DNA from: Prevotella sp.
Lineage (GTDB): Bacteria > Bacteroidota > Bacteroidia > Bacteroidales > Bacteroidaceae
Length of the DNA: 64,000 nt
Direction of reading: 5' to 3'
Assembly (NCBI GenBank): GCA_003447235.1
Contig: DLZV01000041.1
Coordinates: 21,407 to 85,406 of the forward strand
Shown here: piece by piece, positions 18,144 to 26,597 of the stretch
Layout: each line of letters begins with the position of its first letter
Numbering within the stretch: the stretch's first letter is position 1
Position numbers and translations under genes: made by a program
Notes under the pieces: model-generated
Databases searched by the model: none
What the model was told of the DNA's origin: nothing
Seen by the model: only the letters and a program-made list of their open reading frames with translations

Positions 18144-18182
18144 AGATGCTGCATCGCTTATGGGATTTGCGATGCAGCATCT
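18144..18182 (-). terminator. Rho-independent terminator of the 725-aa/DUF4112 operon
   Basis: AGATGCTGCATCGC (18144-18157) pairs perfectly with GCGATGCAGCATCT (18169-18182); on the minus strand the 14-bp stem is followed by TTTTT. It lies just after the DUF4112 stop codon. Confidence 0.85.
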
Positions 18183-18197
18183 GAATAGTGGTTAAAA

Positions 18198-18761
18198 CTA
18201 TGAGAACCAGGTGGCCACCATGAGGGCCAGTTTCACGACAAGGCAAAGCAATGCGCATACAATGGCGATGAGCACAGCCGTGGCCAAAGCTTTCTTTCTC
18301 ACTTTGCTGACGATCTCCTTGTCGTCTTCTATATAGCCCGTGATCAATCTCAGGTTGTCCAAATACGACCGCTTGAATATGTCCAGCACGTTGCCTACAA
18401 AGGGTATGGCTCCTATCAGGACATCCAGCAGCACGTTGTATATCACTGCCAGCGTCAGCGGTATGGACCTCACCACACACAGACTGTAGTAGATGAACGG
18501 CATGGCCAAGGAGCTCGAAAGCACGTCTCCGACACCTCCCGGAATGAGTCCGATGAGCGGATCGAGATAATATTGGTCCATATACTTGGCCGTCTTCACC
18601 ATGATCCGGTAAGACGAGCGGTTCATCATCTTCTCGCGCTTGGCCTCTTTCTTTGCGACGCGCTCCTGCTCTTTGGCAAGGGCTGCCTCGCGGCGGAAGT
18701 CTTCTCGCTCAAAATTCAGCCCCAAGTCGCTCTGGGCTCGTTGTCTTCTTGAACTCTCCAT
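18198..18761 (-). CDS. DUF4112 membrane protein
   Basis: 187 aa. The N-terminal 50 residues are charged and coiled (EREDFRREAALAKEQERVAKKEAKREK). The core has the DUF4112 signature YYLDPLIGLIPGGVGDVLSS and IGAIPFVGNVLDIFKRS with two hydrophobic hairpins, and a final transmembrane helix (LATAVLIAIVCALLCLVVKLAL). It begins 6 bp after the 725-aa gene and is followed by a strong terminator, so it is the second gene of a two-gene operon. DUF4112 proteins are small inner-membrane proteins without known biochemistry. The charged coiled N-terminus may bind the coiled-coil neighbour; that is inference. Confidence 0.8.
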   Translation of the reverse strand: MESSRRQRAQSDLGLNFEREDFRREAALAKEQERVAKKEAKREKMMNRSSYRIMVKTAKYMDQYYLDPLIGLIPGGVGDVLSSSLAMPFIYYSLCVVRSIPLTLAVIYNVLLDVLIGAIPFVGNVLDIFKRSYLDNLRLITGYIEDDKEIVSKVRKKALATAVLIAIVCALLCLVVKLALMVATWFS

Positions 18762-18767
18762 AGTCTC

Positions 18768-20945
18768 TTACAATTCTATTTGCTTGTTTCCGTTCATAAA
18801 ATCATTGAAGTCTTGCATGCTCAGTGTGTATCCACTGATGTCTGAGAGCATCTCCATCGCCTGCTTGCGCTCCTGCTCGCTGTCTGCCAGGTTGATGCGT
18901 CTGAAGACCTGGCGCAGGTAGGCGCTCTTGTCGTCGATCCGCTCCAGATAGCCCTTGAAGATTTTCTTGTAGTGGTCAAGCTGCTCGTCGTAGGCTGCTG
19001 CCGCGATTCTTCCGTTGAGTTGCTGTAGCTTGAGTTGCGCCACGCTGTCCAGCAAAGCCACGCCGCGCTGCAGCACCTCCTCGGCCTTTGCCTCCACCAT
19101 GCCCAGCTCCTCGTCGGTATAGGTCGGCGGCTGAGCCTCTTGCCGAGATGTTGGCCCATACAGTCTGTTGTCGACGCCGGCAGCCACCTGCTCCACCCCG
19201 TCGAGCAAATGGACGGCCATGCGGCGATCGGCATGCAGATGGTCGGCCAGGAGATTGGTAAACTCCGACAAGTTTTGCTCTACGTCTGCCGGCAACTTGG
19301 CAGTCTCCTTGAAGTCGGCAATGTCCACGCTGCGCAGCAACTTCTCGTCCAGCCTGCTCTCGGCAATCTCTCGGCCCAGCTTCAGCATCGCCACCACGTC
19401 GCGGAGATGCTTCAGCATCTTGAGTTTCAGCTCGTCAGAGCAGACGATCTTGCTTCTTATCTCGCGCGACACGGCGTCCAGGCGGGCCGCCAGGCGGACG
19501 TGTTCGCTCTTCGTGGCCTTTGCCGCCTCCTGGTGCGAGAGGAGCTCCTCCTGGTCGAGTTTCAGATCCACCTGCATGTTGTCAAACTCCCTGAACAGCG
19601 GGGTGCAGACGGCGTCCCACTCCGAATAGTTGCGATAGTAGTTGCGGCGGGCCGTGCCCAGCGTCAGCCAGTTGAGCAGGAAGAAGGGCTTCGAGGGCTT
19701 GCGCCGTTTGGCGTCCTGATAGCTGGGGCGCTTCGCCTCCAGCGTGGTGGTGAGCTCGCCGACCAGCGACTGATACACGTCGATGTTCTGCAGATGGTCG
19801 TTCATCTCCATCTCGGCAGACTTCATCTGGCGGAGCAGTTCCCTGCGCTCCTCTTCAAGCGGGCGCACGCTGGCCTCGCCATACAGGGCGTCCGTCATCG
19901 AGCGGAAGTCGGAGTCCATCAACTGCGAGGCAAAGCGCAGATAGACGTTCGACTTCGGTATGACGACGTCGTTAAGCGTCTTGTAGATCACGGTCAGACG
20001 CCCCATGTCGGCCTTGATGCGTGTGGCGTCATGCTTCACGCTGGTCTGCAACTGCTGCAGGTCGCCGCGCAGCCGGTTGGCCTTCTCGCTGGCGGCCATA
20101 TAGTGGTCGAGCATCCCCAGTCCCGCCATGGCGAGTCCGAGCGTCTTGCTGCTGCCCGCGGCCGATCTGTAGGCAGTCATGGACCCTTGCAGCGAGGTGC
20201 GAAAACTGTCTGCTATCTCGGCGATCAGCACGCCACACTTGTCTTGTATCTTGCTATACTCCAACTCTATTTGCCGCAGCATTTGGTCCACGTCGAGCCA
20301 TTCCACTTGGTTGAAATCGAAGAGTTCGGGCGACACCATCTTGATGGAGTCTCCGTAGAGGTCTATGAGCCGGAGCGCATACTCGCGGTAGGTAGCCTCG
20401 ATGTCGCTGCGCAGCGAGGTGAAGTCGCTGATATTGGCGCGCACGCTGTCGCCGGCATAGCGGTAGGCCTCCACCAGTTTCGCATATCTGTCGAACATCA
20501 CCGAGGCCTTGCCTCTCACCTCCTTCACGCCGCTCGTCCCTGTCAGCCAGTCCGCCGCCTTCGACGAGCCCTTGGCCAAGGCGGCGCCCAGGTTGAGGGC
20601 TATCATGTCCTGCAGCTTGTCCAAGGAGTTTTCCGTCGCCTGCAGTTCGTTCTCGGCTATAGCCAACGCGTCGCCCATGTCTCCCTGCTCAAGACAATGG
20701 TTCAACTTGTAGTCGGCCACGATCGTCGTGCGCGCATTGTTCGTCACGAAAGCGATGCTGATATTGCTGTCGTTTCCGTAGAAGCAATACGCGTCATAGA
20801 CCAGGCTCCCCACCTCGGAAGAGTCGCCCGCGACGCCATACTTCTTTAGTTCATAGGCCAGGTCGGCCCGCAGAAACGTCTTGCCGTCGCTGCACAATTC
20901 GTCGGCAATCGACTTGATGGCTTTGTAAATTTCTCGATTTTCCAT
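18768..20945 (-). CDS. 725-aa coiled-coil protein, uncharacterised
   Basis: Start at 20945 (MENREIYKAIKSIADELC) is preferred: the frame runs to 21017, but that ATG lies inside the conserved promoter element, and the -7 box is 36 nt upstream of 20945. The N-terminal 80 residues look like a small alpha/beta domain (FLRADLAYELKKYGV ... ISIAFVTNNARTTIVADY). The rest is almost all helical with long heptad-rich stretches (for example about 290-420 and 470-560) and two short apolar parts (KTLGLAMAGLGMLDHYM; FFLLNWLTLG). No catalytic motif is visible. The helical, scaffold-like build beside a membrane DUF4112 protein and co-regulated dynamins suggests a membrane-associated structural part. I do not recognise the family. 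Confidence 0.7.
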   Translation of the reverse strand: MENREIYKAIKSIADELCSDGKTFLRADLAYELKKYGVAGDSSEVGSLVYDAYCFYGNDSNISIAFVTNNARTTIVADYKLNHCLEQGDMGDALAIAENELQATENSLDKLQDMIALNLGAALAKGSSKAADWLTGTSGVKEVRGKASVMFDRYAKLVEAYRYAGDSVRANISDFTSLRSDIEATYREYALRLIDLYGDSIKMVSPELFDFNQVEWLDVDQMLRQIELEYSKIQDKCGVLIAEIADSFRTSLQGSMTAYRSAAGSSKTLGLAMAGLGMLDHYMAASEKANRLRGDLQQLQTSVKHDATRIKADMGRLTVIYKTLNDVVIPKSNVYLRFASQLMDSDFRSMTDALYGEASVRPLEEERRELLRQMKSAEMEMNDHLQNIDVYQSLVGELTTTLEAKRPSYQDAKRRKPSKPFFLLNWLTLGTARRNYYRNYSEWDAVCTPLFREFDNMQVDLKLDQEELLSHQEAAKATKSEHVRLAARLDAVSREIRSKIVCSDELKLKMLKHLRDVVAMLKLGREIAESRLDEKLLRSVDIADFKETAKLPADVEQNLSEFTNLLADHLHADRRMAVHLLDGVEQVAAGVDNRLYGPTSRQEAQPPTYTDEELGMVEAKAEEVLQRGVALLDSVAQLKLQQLNGRIAAAAYDEQLDHYKKIFKGYLERIDDKSAYLRQVFRRINLADSEQERKQAMEMLSDISGYTLSMQDFNDFMNGNKQIEL

Positions 20946-20980
20946 ATCAATACTATCGTTTGGATGTGTATAGGGTGAGG

Positions 20981-21027
20981 CAAAGATACTGACAAGTTCC
21001 GCCCCCTGCAAGTCCATGATGGTTCAC
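20981..21027 (-). promoter_or_regulatory. Shared-element promoter P1 of the 725-aa/DUF4112 operon (copy B)
   Basis: The minus strand carries GTGAACCATCATGGACTTG plus CAGG (21027-21005) and TATCTTTG (20988-20981). From the end of the 21-nt element to the -7 box is 18 nt, as in copies A and C. Confidence 0.8.
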
Positions 21028-21082
21028 GGCCTGCAGGCGCTTGCTGTCTCTATCCCCTTCTCCTATATCCATGCTGAGATTC

Positions 21083-21121
21083 TTGTTTACGCCGGCAAAG
21101 TTACACATCAGCTGTGCCAAA
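21083..21121 (-). promoter_or_regulatory. Upstream block with a second -7 box (copy B)
   Basis: TTGTTTACGCCGGCAAAG followed by TTACACATCAGCTGTGCCAAA on the plus strand; the minus strand holds TAACTTTG at 21103-21096. Paralogous to 18063-18101. Confidence 0.6.
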
Positions 21122-21182
21122 GAGTGTCACCACTGGAAAGAAAAGCAAAAAGAGGCTGAAACAAAACCAGCATCAGACCACG

Positions 21183-21235
21183 TTATTTGTCGGAATTGAG
21201 CATTTTGCAGCAGATTATTTGTCGGAATTGAGCAA
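21183..21235. repeat. Two 20-bp direct repeats
   Basis: TTATTTGTCGGAATTGAGCA occurs at 21183-21202 and 21216-21235, 33 bp apart, in the gap between the divergent operon and the truncated ATP-binding gene. Confidence 0.9.
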
Positions 21236-21285
21236 AAGTTGTCGTAGTTGTTTTTTCTTATTATTCTCAACACTAACACAATTTC

Positions 21286-21930
21286 ATGTGTCACTCCAAA
21301 TCTCGGATGAACAAGTTTTGGTACATTTTTGGTGGCGAACACCAAATGCATGATACAAATAGCTGGGATTCATATTACTATTCTTTAGTTAGGGGTAACC
21401 AAAAACTGCTCTTTCCAGCCGACTTGCCAATAGAACGCCTTATGCAGGAACATGACTCCAAGCCACAGAATCCAATTATCGCCAACGTACTCTATAAGAG
21501 CAAGATATTGAAGAGTTGGGGCCGTGGGATAGGTACAATGGTCGATGAATGCAAACGTGTTGGCTTGCCTGCTCCGGAATTCAATACTGATGGTAATTTT
21601 GTGTGGGTCGTATTCAAATACAACAGGAACAGTGTGGTAGTTACCCCACGGTTACCCCACAGTTACCCCACAGTTACCCCACAGTTACCCCACGGTTACC
21701 CCACAGTTACCCCACAGTTAATGAAAGTGATTACTGTAATAAGAGATAACATGATGGCCACCAAGGAGATAATGAAATGTATAAAGTTGAAAGACAAGAC
21801 TTATTTCCTTGACAAATATCTATATCCTGCAATGGAAGATGGCTATGTTGAACAACTATATCCTGATAATCCGAAACATCCGAAACAGAAATATTTGCTT
21901 ACAGAAAAAGGAAAGGCATTATTGAGATAG
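21286..21930 (+). pseudogene. 5'-truncated AlbA_2/HATPase_c_4-type ATP-binding protein with 11-bp repeats
   Basis: The 214-residue frame matches only the C-terminal half of the RecG-like AlbA_2/HATPase_c_4 proteins common in Bacteroidota: LLFPADLPIERLMQEHDSKPQNPIIANVLYKSK and SWGRGIGTMVDECKRVGLPAPEF, then a winged-helix-like tail. The N-terminal AlbA_2 domain is missing and the first 35 residues look like unrelated sequence. In the usual place of the in-frame VTPQ linker repeats there are seven 11-bp units (21640-21716), read in all three frames. A perfect terminator follows. Probably a remnant from an insertion or deletion; if expressed, unit-number changes would shift the frame. Confidence 0.65.
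21640..21716. repeat. Seven tandem copies of an 11-bp unit inside a coding frame
   Basis: GTTACCCCACR repeats seven times with only A/G change in the last base. Because 11 is not a multiple of 3, gain or loss of one unit shifts the frame downstream. Confidence 0.95.
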
Positions 21931-21973
21931 AAAAGAAAAGGCAGTGGCGATTTATTCCACTGCCTTTTCTTTT
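21931..21973 (+). terminator. Rho-independent terminator with 17-bp perfect stem
   Basis: AAAAGAAAAGGCAGTGG (21931-21947) pairs perfectly with CCACTGCCTTTTCTTTT (21957-21973). T-rich and A-rich flanks make it bidirectional in form. It directly follows the stop codon of the truncated gene. Confidence 0.85.
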
Positions 21974-22485
21974 CCTATTTCTGTATCAAATGCTTCAAGT
22001 TTGCTTCTTTGACAAGACCTTGCTAAACAATCCCTACAAAATGGTAGAAAAGAAAAGTATGCTGAGTACCTATCCAGTAGAACGCAAGTGACACTATAGT
22101 CCAAGCACACTAACACTCCAGTACCAGGTAAGTGAAACTCCAGTACCAGGCAGGAGGTACAAAAAGTGGTACTGAGAATAGCGTATCGACTGATACGCTT
22201 ACGCCAATTCCACAATCCTTAACGGCATGATGACATTACGGCATGATGACATTACGGCATGATGACATGATGGAGCGTTCGCCTTTGCCGCCGCAGGCGG
22301 GCAACACGCGGCTCTCATACAACGACCGCGGCGCGTATTGGGAAAGCAGCGGAAGAAGAAATGAAAAGATGATGATCGGCGGGCGGGCAAACAGCATGAG
22401 CCCGCCACTGGGCGTCAGCAGCAAAAATGGCGGAGGACTTCTGCCCCCCCCGCCACACCAATGTTTCGCAATCAGCGCCTGGCCG
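21974..22485. other. Gene-free stretch between terminator and the beta-rich gene
   Basis: Holds two direct copies of ACTCCAGTACCAGG (about 22117 and 22138), a small hairpin AGCGTATC-GACT-GATACGCT (22180-22199), a dispersed-repeat copy (22217-22270) and a C8 run (22444-22451). Reading frames here lack coding character. Confidence 0.6.
22217..22270 (+). repeat. Dispersed repeat, copy 1 (three tandem 16-bp units)
   Basis: CCTTAA followed by CGGCATGATGACATTA at 22223-22238 and 22239-22254 and a variant at 22255-22270. Copies in inverted or direct orientation lie at 34021-34059, 34147-34194 and 37928-37964. Confidence 0.9.
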
Positions 22486-22899
22486 CTACAGCAAAGCGAT
22501 TTCCGCCTCGATGCTCTCCGGAGCAAAGCGGATAGCCCTCAGCACCACCTTTTCAAACACCTTCTGCAGTTTGTCGAGATCGCCAAGGCGCAGTTTCACG
22601 ATGTTGCCAGGCCTTTGTTCCACCCATCCAGCCTTCTCCGGCACGAGCCGCTTGGCATAGGAGATGGCAGGCGACACAAGCAGGTCGATACCCATCTTGC
22701 CGTCATACGACAAGTACAGGTCGGTGCCCTCTATCTTCTCCACCCCGACGTTTATGCTCACAGACTTCGTAAAGGCCAACACCTTGATGGGCAAAGAGAC
22801 AGACACGGTTTTCCCATCCACATGGCCTACATTGACCGTCTTGTGAAAGTGGCTGGCCACATATTCCTGCAGCTCGGCATAGCTTATTGTCAACTTCAT
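22486..22899 (-). CDS. 137-aa beta-rich protein, uncharacterised
   Basis: Starts MKLTISYAELQEYV. The sequence alternates short beta strands (KTVSVSLPIKVLAFTKSVSINVGVEKIEGTDLYLSY) with one helix (LLVSPAISYAKRLVP) and ends in a GDLDKLQKVFEKV segment. No cysteines, no signal peptide, no catalytic motif. It is the last gene of the AT-rich dynamin/AAA+ operon, 21 bp after the zinc ribbon, yet is itself GC-rich like the host. A paralogue of identical length with an in-frame TAG lies at 27329-27742 in the same operon. A lipid- or peptide-binding fold is conceivable; I do not recognise the family. Confidence 0.7.
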   Translation of the reverse strand: MKLTISYAELQEYVASHFHKTVNVGHVDGKTVSVSLPIKVLAFTKSVSINVGVEKIEGTDLYLSYDGKMGIDLLVSPAISYAKRLVPEKAGWVEQRPGNIVKLRLGDLDKLQKVFEKVVLRAIRFAPESIEAEIALL

Positions 22900-22920
22900 A
22901 TTATCTCGTACTTTAGCTGT

Positions 22921-23139
22921 TTATTTGCTCTTCTTGCGTTTCCACATGTTTCGGAAGAATTCTTTGCATGCTTCCTTGCACATATCAAACAACAACGATC
23001 CCGTAACACTAGTATTCAAACTGCCACACTTTGGGCATTTTACAGGAGCTGATTCCGCCGTACAATTCAACTCCATGTCCACTCCAATGAACTCATGTCC
23101 ACAATCGCTACATTTATATTTATATATTCCTCTATCCAT
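22921..23139 (-). CDS. Small zinc-ribbon protein (paralogue of 17713-17931)
   Basis: 72 aa. Zinc-binding pairs CSDC and CPKC frame a middle with an extra Cys (MELNCTAESAPVKCPKCGS). The tail is basic with two more Cys (FDMCKEACKEFFRNMWKRKKSK). The paralogue at 17713-17931 is also 72 aa with the same Cys spacing, but lies in another operon driven by the shared promoter element. Here it follows the Ycf46-type AAA+ gene. Four-Cys ribbons often bind nucleic acid or a protein partner; the partner may be the ATPase. Coding sequence is AT-rich, unlike the GC-rich paralogue. Confidence 0.75.
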   Translation of the reverse strand: MDRGIYKYKCSDCGHEFIGVDMELNCTAESAPVKCPKCGSLNTSVTGSLLFDMCKEACKEFFRNMWKRKKSK

Positions 23140-23231
23140 CGTATGATACGATTTATATGTTATTAATGTTATATATATAGGTATGGCTTCTGCGCCATAC
23201 CTACCTTCTATTATTCCTGTATTTTATTTTG

Positions 23232-24746
23232 TTATTTTCCAGTTGTTGCATCCTTGAAATTATTCTCCTTGAATGCTTTCTTCATATTCTCAATCTGCTG
23301 CTTGCAGGATTTGGAAATGCTTATAGTCTTGCTTGCGATATTCTTCAAAAGACGCTCGTCAAGAGTTGTACCTTTATTCTCCAAACTGTCTATAAAGCAC
23401 TTCTCCACTGCTTCGTTCACTACAGATTCTATGTCTGCACCGTTAAAACCTTCGGTTATCTGACTGACAGAATTCAATACCGTTTCGTCAAGGCTTTTCT
23501 TCTTGTTTTCAATATGTATTTTTAAGATCTCCTTTCGCTCTTCCTTATTCGGCAAGTTAACGCAGAATATCTCGTCAAAGCGTCCTTTACGCTTCAGTTC
23601 AGGAGGCAGATTGTCTGCATTGTTGGCTGTTGCAATAACATAAACGCTACTCTGCTTCTCCTGCATCCATGAGAGGAAATACCCGAACATACGTGTCATG
23701 ATATCGTTGTTGCCACCGACACCCGAAAAGGCTTTCTCTATCTCGTCAATCCAGAGAACGCAAGGAGCAGCAGCCTCAGCAATCTTGATAGCCTTACGCA
23801 AGTTGCCCTCGCTCTCACCAACATACTTTCCCATCATACTGCCCATGTCGAGTTTCAACAAAGGTGTGTTAAACAATGCTGCTGATGCCTTTGCACAAAG
23901 TGATTTTCCACAGCCAGGCATACCAACAATAAAGACACCTTTAGGTATTGACACACCAAAATCCTGAGCCTTTGGCAAGTCTGCAATAACCCTTGACTTA
24001 TTCTTCAGGTAATCCTTCAGAGCATTCATACCTCCTATTTTATCCAGAGACGCAGGAGTGTCAATCAATTCCAACAACCCGGACTTTTTTACCATCGATT
24101 TCTTCTGCTGAAGAATCATCTCCGTATCCTCTGCACTCAACGAGCCATTGCTGCTCATCGCCATGTCAAGCATTCGGTCTATCTCAAAGCTTGTCATACC
24201 CTTCAAAGACGGCATCAGTTTCTTTCTGTCCTCATCTTTGAAATTGTCATAGCAGTTCACCTCTATATGCTCGTCTATAAGCTGATTGATTTCCTCTTCT
24301 TCTGGGAATGGAATATCCAAGTAGGACACATACTTCTCCAATTCTTGCGGCATCTTAAGAACAGAGGATACTATAATGACGGTAGTATTATATTCTCTGT
24401 CATACAACTTCCGTTGAGCTATCAACTGAAGCAAAGTCTTGATAGACGGCTCTTCTATATAATCTTGAATATCCTTCAACACCAAGAACTTTTCCTTGAG
24501 ATTAGATTCAACAGTATACTTCTCCTTCAAGAAAAACTCCAATGTATCTTGATCTCCCAAACCTTGACATTCCTTAGTCTTGAAGTTGGTCGTACCAGTT
24601 GCTGGATTCCATTCAAACACCTTGCTTTTGCCAACAATTTCTGATATGATTTCGTCTATACGGACAAAATCATAGTCGTTGATATAGATGATAGGTGTAT
24701 TAACATCTATCATCTTCTGAAAATCAGATATAATCTTCTTGTTCAT
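23232..24746 (-). CDS. Ycf46-type AAA+ ATPase
   Basis: 504 aa from ATG 24746 (10 bp after the previous stop; an in-frame start at 24779 would overlap it). The N-terminal 220 residues follow Ycf46: PIIYINDYDFVRIDEII, then KFLVLKDI, TVIIVSSVLKMPQELEKYV and DIPFPEEEEINQLI. AAA+ core: Walker A GMPGCGKS (275-282), Walker B VLWIDEIEKAF with D334-E335, sensor-1 ATANNAD and arginine fingers in KRKGRFDEIF (R389). This clade is related to FtsH/p97 but has no protease domain; Ycf46 is linked to CO2-related regulation in cyanobacteria and is otherwise poorly known. Here it probably remodels a protein partner, perhaps the dynamins encoded upstream. Its last 15 codons recur as a remnant at 27261-27319. Confidence 0.85.
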   Translation of the reverse strand: MNKKIISDFQKMIDVNTPIIYINDYDFVRIDEIISEIVGKSKVFEWNPATGTTNFKTKECQGLGDQDTLEFFLKEKYTVESNLKEKFLVLKDIQDYIEEPSIKTLLQLIAQRKLYDREYNTTVIIVSSVLKMPQELEKYVSYLDIPFPEEEEINQLIDEHIEVNCYDNFKDEDRKKLMPSLKGMTSFEIDRMLDMAMSSNGSLSAEDTEMILQQKKSMVKKSGLLELIDTPASLDKIGGMNALKDYLKNKSRVIADLPKAQDFGVSIPKGVFIVGMPGCGKSLCAKASAALFNTPLLKLDMGSMMGKYVGESEGNLRKAIKIAEAAAPCVLWIDEIEKAFSGVGGNNDIMTRMFGYFLSWMQEKQSSVYVIATANNADNLPPELKRKGRFDEIFCVNLPNKEERKEILKIHIENKKKSLDETVLNSVSQITEGFNGADIESVVNEAVEKCFIDSLENKGTTLDERLLKNIASKTISISKSCKQQIENMKKAFKENNFKDATTGK

Positions 24747-24756
24747 CGCTCTGTAT

Positions 24757-25917
24757 TTAATAATCAAACAAATGATCAACGATAAAATTCAATTGCTCAG
24801 GAAACTTAGCTTTAATGAAACAGAATCCATCAATGAGATTTGACGGGTGATGGAAAGAACGGAAAGGATTGAAAGGATTGCCCCCTATCGGTAGGGTTGT
24901 AAAGCCTATCATACTATTCAATCCATTACCAATCATATATTGTGCTAATGGGTAATGATAATCTTCAGCTAACTTCACAAACAAACCTGGTGTTTCTTTA
25001 CTATAAGAGTAACGTACCAAATCCAGCACAAACTTACGTTCTTTGAAAAATACATCCGATTCATCAAGGTCATCATATTTAGCTTCTGCTTCAGCTATAA
25101 CATATTTCCAATCAACAAACATCGAAGCTTTCCACAATGAGGTAAATTCCTGTAGTAATTTCTTGACATCTCGAACAAAATCCTCATCATATACTGTTTT
25201 TTTTGTTATAAAGCCTATCTTATCATTCTTCCATCTGCAAATCAAATTATCTATTTTCTCTTTTACTTTAGGAGTCAACATCGCTCTCTTCCGAGCAGCA
25301 CCAAAGGTGTTAGAATTAACAAAATCAACAGCCTTCTGATTGTGAAGCTCTGCAGCCTTCTCTATCAGTTCTATGCCACGTATAATGTCTTTACTTCCAT
25401 CACTTTTTGAAAATCCCTCAAATGCAAGTTTTCCTTGTTCAAACAAGAATTCAGGGTCTTCTTCATTTTCGAATGTACAGAAAACATCCCACCATTCACC
25501 ATCAGAGACCTCCTCTGGATACTGCTTAAATATAAACTTGGCACCTTCATATTGGCTAAGCAAGTACTTACGTAAAGAATAATAATTCTTGGAATTTCTC
25601 TTTTCGCAATCATGCCAATACTCAAACAGAAAGTAGATATCATGAATTTGAGAATTATCGAATCGTTCTTTCAAGAATAGTTTAAGCACATAAAAATATG
25701 CATATTCATCAAGTTCTTCATTTATTAAAGACTCTACAGAATGTGCTAATTCTGTTTCTCCCAACTGCATCAACCATCTTGACAAACGTTTGTCTTTTAT
25801 CAATGGCCACAAATCTTGTACGTTGAGGTTCTGACGCAAAGAATCAAGCGAGAAGTGTTCCTCCCCGCCTGATTTTATTCTTATTCGTATAGGTTTTGCT
25901 TTAGCTATTATACGCAT
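24757..25917 (-). CDS. 386-aa helical-repeat-like protein, uncharacterised
   Basis: The N-terminal part has DSLRQNLNVQDLWPLIKDKRLSRWLMQLGETELAHSVE, a short block (xLWPLIKDxRLxRWL) I associate with Bacteroidota proteins carrying Sel1/TPR repeats. The rest is mostly helical; DIIRGIELIEKAAELHNQKAVDF is Sel1-like, and a C-terminal AEDYHYPLAQYMIGNGL is similar. No membrane segment or enzyme motif. It lies between the 223-aa and the AAA+ genes with gaps of 4 and 10 bp, so is surely co-translated with them. A scaffold or adaptor role is likely by fold type. Confidence 0.65.
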   Translation of the reverse strand: MRIIAKAKPIRIRIKSGGEEHFSLDSLRQNLNVQDLWPLIKDKRLSRWLMQLGETELAHSVESLINEELDEYAYFYVLKLFLKERFDNSQIHDIYFLFEYWHDCEKRNSKNYYSLRKYLLSQYEGAKFIFKQYPEEVSDGEWWDVFCTFENEEDPEFLFEQGKLAFEGFSKSDGSKDIIRGIELIEKAAELHNQKAVDFVNSNTFGAARKRAMLTPKVKEKIDNLICRWKNDKIGFITKKTVYDEDFVRDVKKLLQEFTSLWKASMFVDWKYVIAEAEAKYDDLDESDVFFKERKFVLDLVRYSYSKETPGLFVKLAEDYHYPLAQYMIGNGLNSMIGFTTLPIGGNPFNPFRSFHHPSNLIDGFCFIKAKFPEQLNFIVDHLFDY

Positions 25918-25921
25918 AATA

Positions 25922-26593
25922 TTATAATCCTAACCAAGAAGCCAGTTTCTTACTGGCTTTAACTAAACCTTTAGCAACAGAACGTACTACCGTTTTTGCG
26001 CCTTCAGCCACATAGTTCAATCCTTTTCGTACTGCCGCTTTTGCTGCTGGCACGATAAACTTTTCTGCATTCTTTATAACTGGAACGAAAACCGAAGCAG
26101 GAGGATAGACCTTTGAAATCAGATCACAAACGCGGTTCAATACTATCGGTACTCCACGCTCTATAACTTTATCAGCTACAGTTATAACACGAGCCACTGT
26201 TGCGTCAATCAATTTGTCTGCTACTTCAATAGCATCCAAATCCTCATTGGCAAGCTTATACGAAAACTTTACACGGTTCAGACCTTCGTCTACTGCACTC
26301 GCAATAGCAATCGGACTCTTGTCTTCAATAGAAAAAGGTAATGTTCCTTGCTCATTTGCTATTATAATTGCAGCTGCAAATACCTTCTTCAACTTTGCTT
26401 CAGAAGCATCACCTACGGGGGAGTCCAGGAATTGCTGAACCTCCTTGAACTCTTTCAGGCTTTCTACTTCTTCTTGTTCTAATTTGCGGCCAGACAACAA
26501 TGACTGGAGAGCTGAGTACTTGCGACTTTCACCTTCAACATGAGAAACAAACTCATTACGACCTTCATCTTCGTTATATGCTATAAACTTCAT
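25922..26593 (-). CDS. 223-aa protein with C-terminal amphipathic helices
   Basis: Start at ATG 26593 (MKFIAYNEDEG), 4 bp after the previous stop codon; the frame extends six codons further into the upstream gene. The first 100 residues are acidic and helical (LQSLLSGRKLEQEEVESLKEF). The second half has amphipathic and Ala/Val-rich helices (VADKVIERGVPIVLNRVCDLISKVYPP, KFIVPAAKAAVRKG, RSVAKGLVKASKKLASWLGL), the kind that can lie on or insert in membranes. I do not recognise the family. Its place between two GTPases and an AAA+ ATPase suggests a membrane-associated part of the same machine. Confidence 0.65.
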   Translation of the reverse strand: MKFIAYNEDEGRNEFVSHVEGESRKYSALQSLLSGRKLEQEEVESLKEFKEVQQFLDSPVGDASEAKLKKVFAAAIIIANEQGTLPFSIEDKSPIAIASAVDEGLNRVKFSYKLANEDLDAIEVADKLIDATVARVITVADKVIERGVPIVLNRVCDLISKVYPPASVFVPVIKNAEKFIVPAAKAAVRKGLNYVAEGAKTVVRSVAKGLVKASKKLASWLGL

Positions 26594-26597
26594 AATC

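Noticed and set aside
19035..20849. Long plus-strand frame opposite the 725-aa gene
   Set aside because: Low-complexity His/Gln/Leu composition typical of antisense reading; the minus frame has helical protein character, promoter and ATG.
20946..21017. Longer start (MDLQG) for the 725-aa protein
   Set aside because: These codons lie in the conserved promoter element and upstream of the -7 box, so they would not be transcribed from it.
21952..22215. 87-codon minus-strand frame
   Set aside because: Covers the terminator stem and small repeats; no start context and no coding character.
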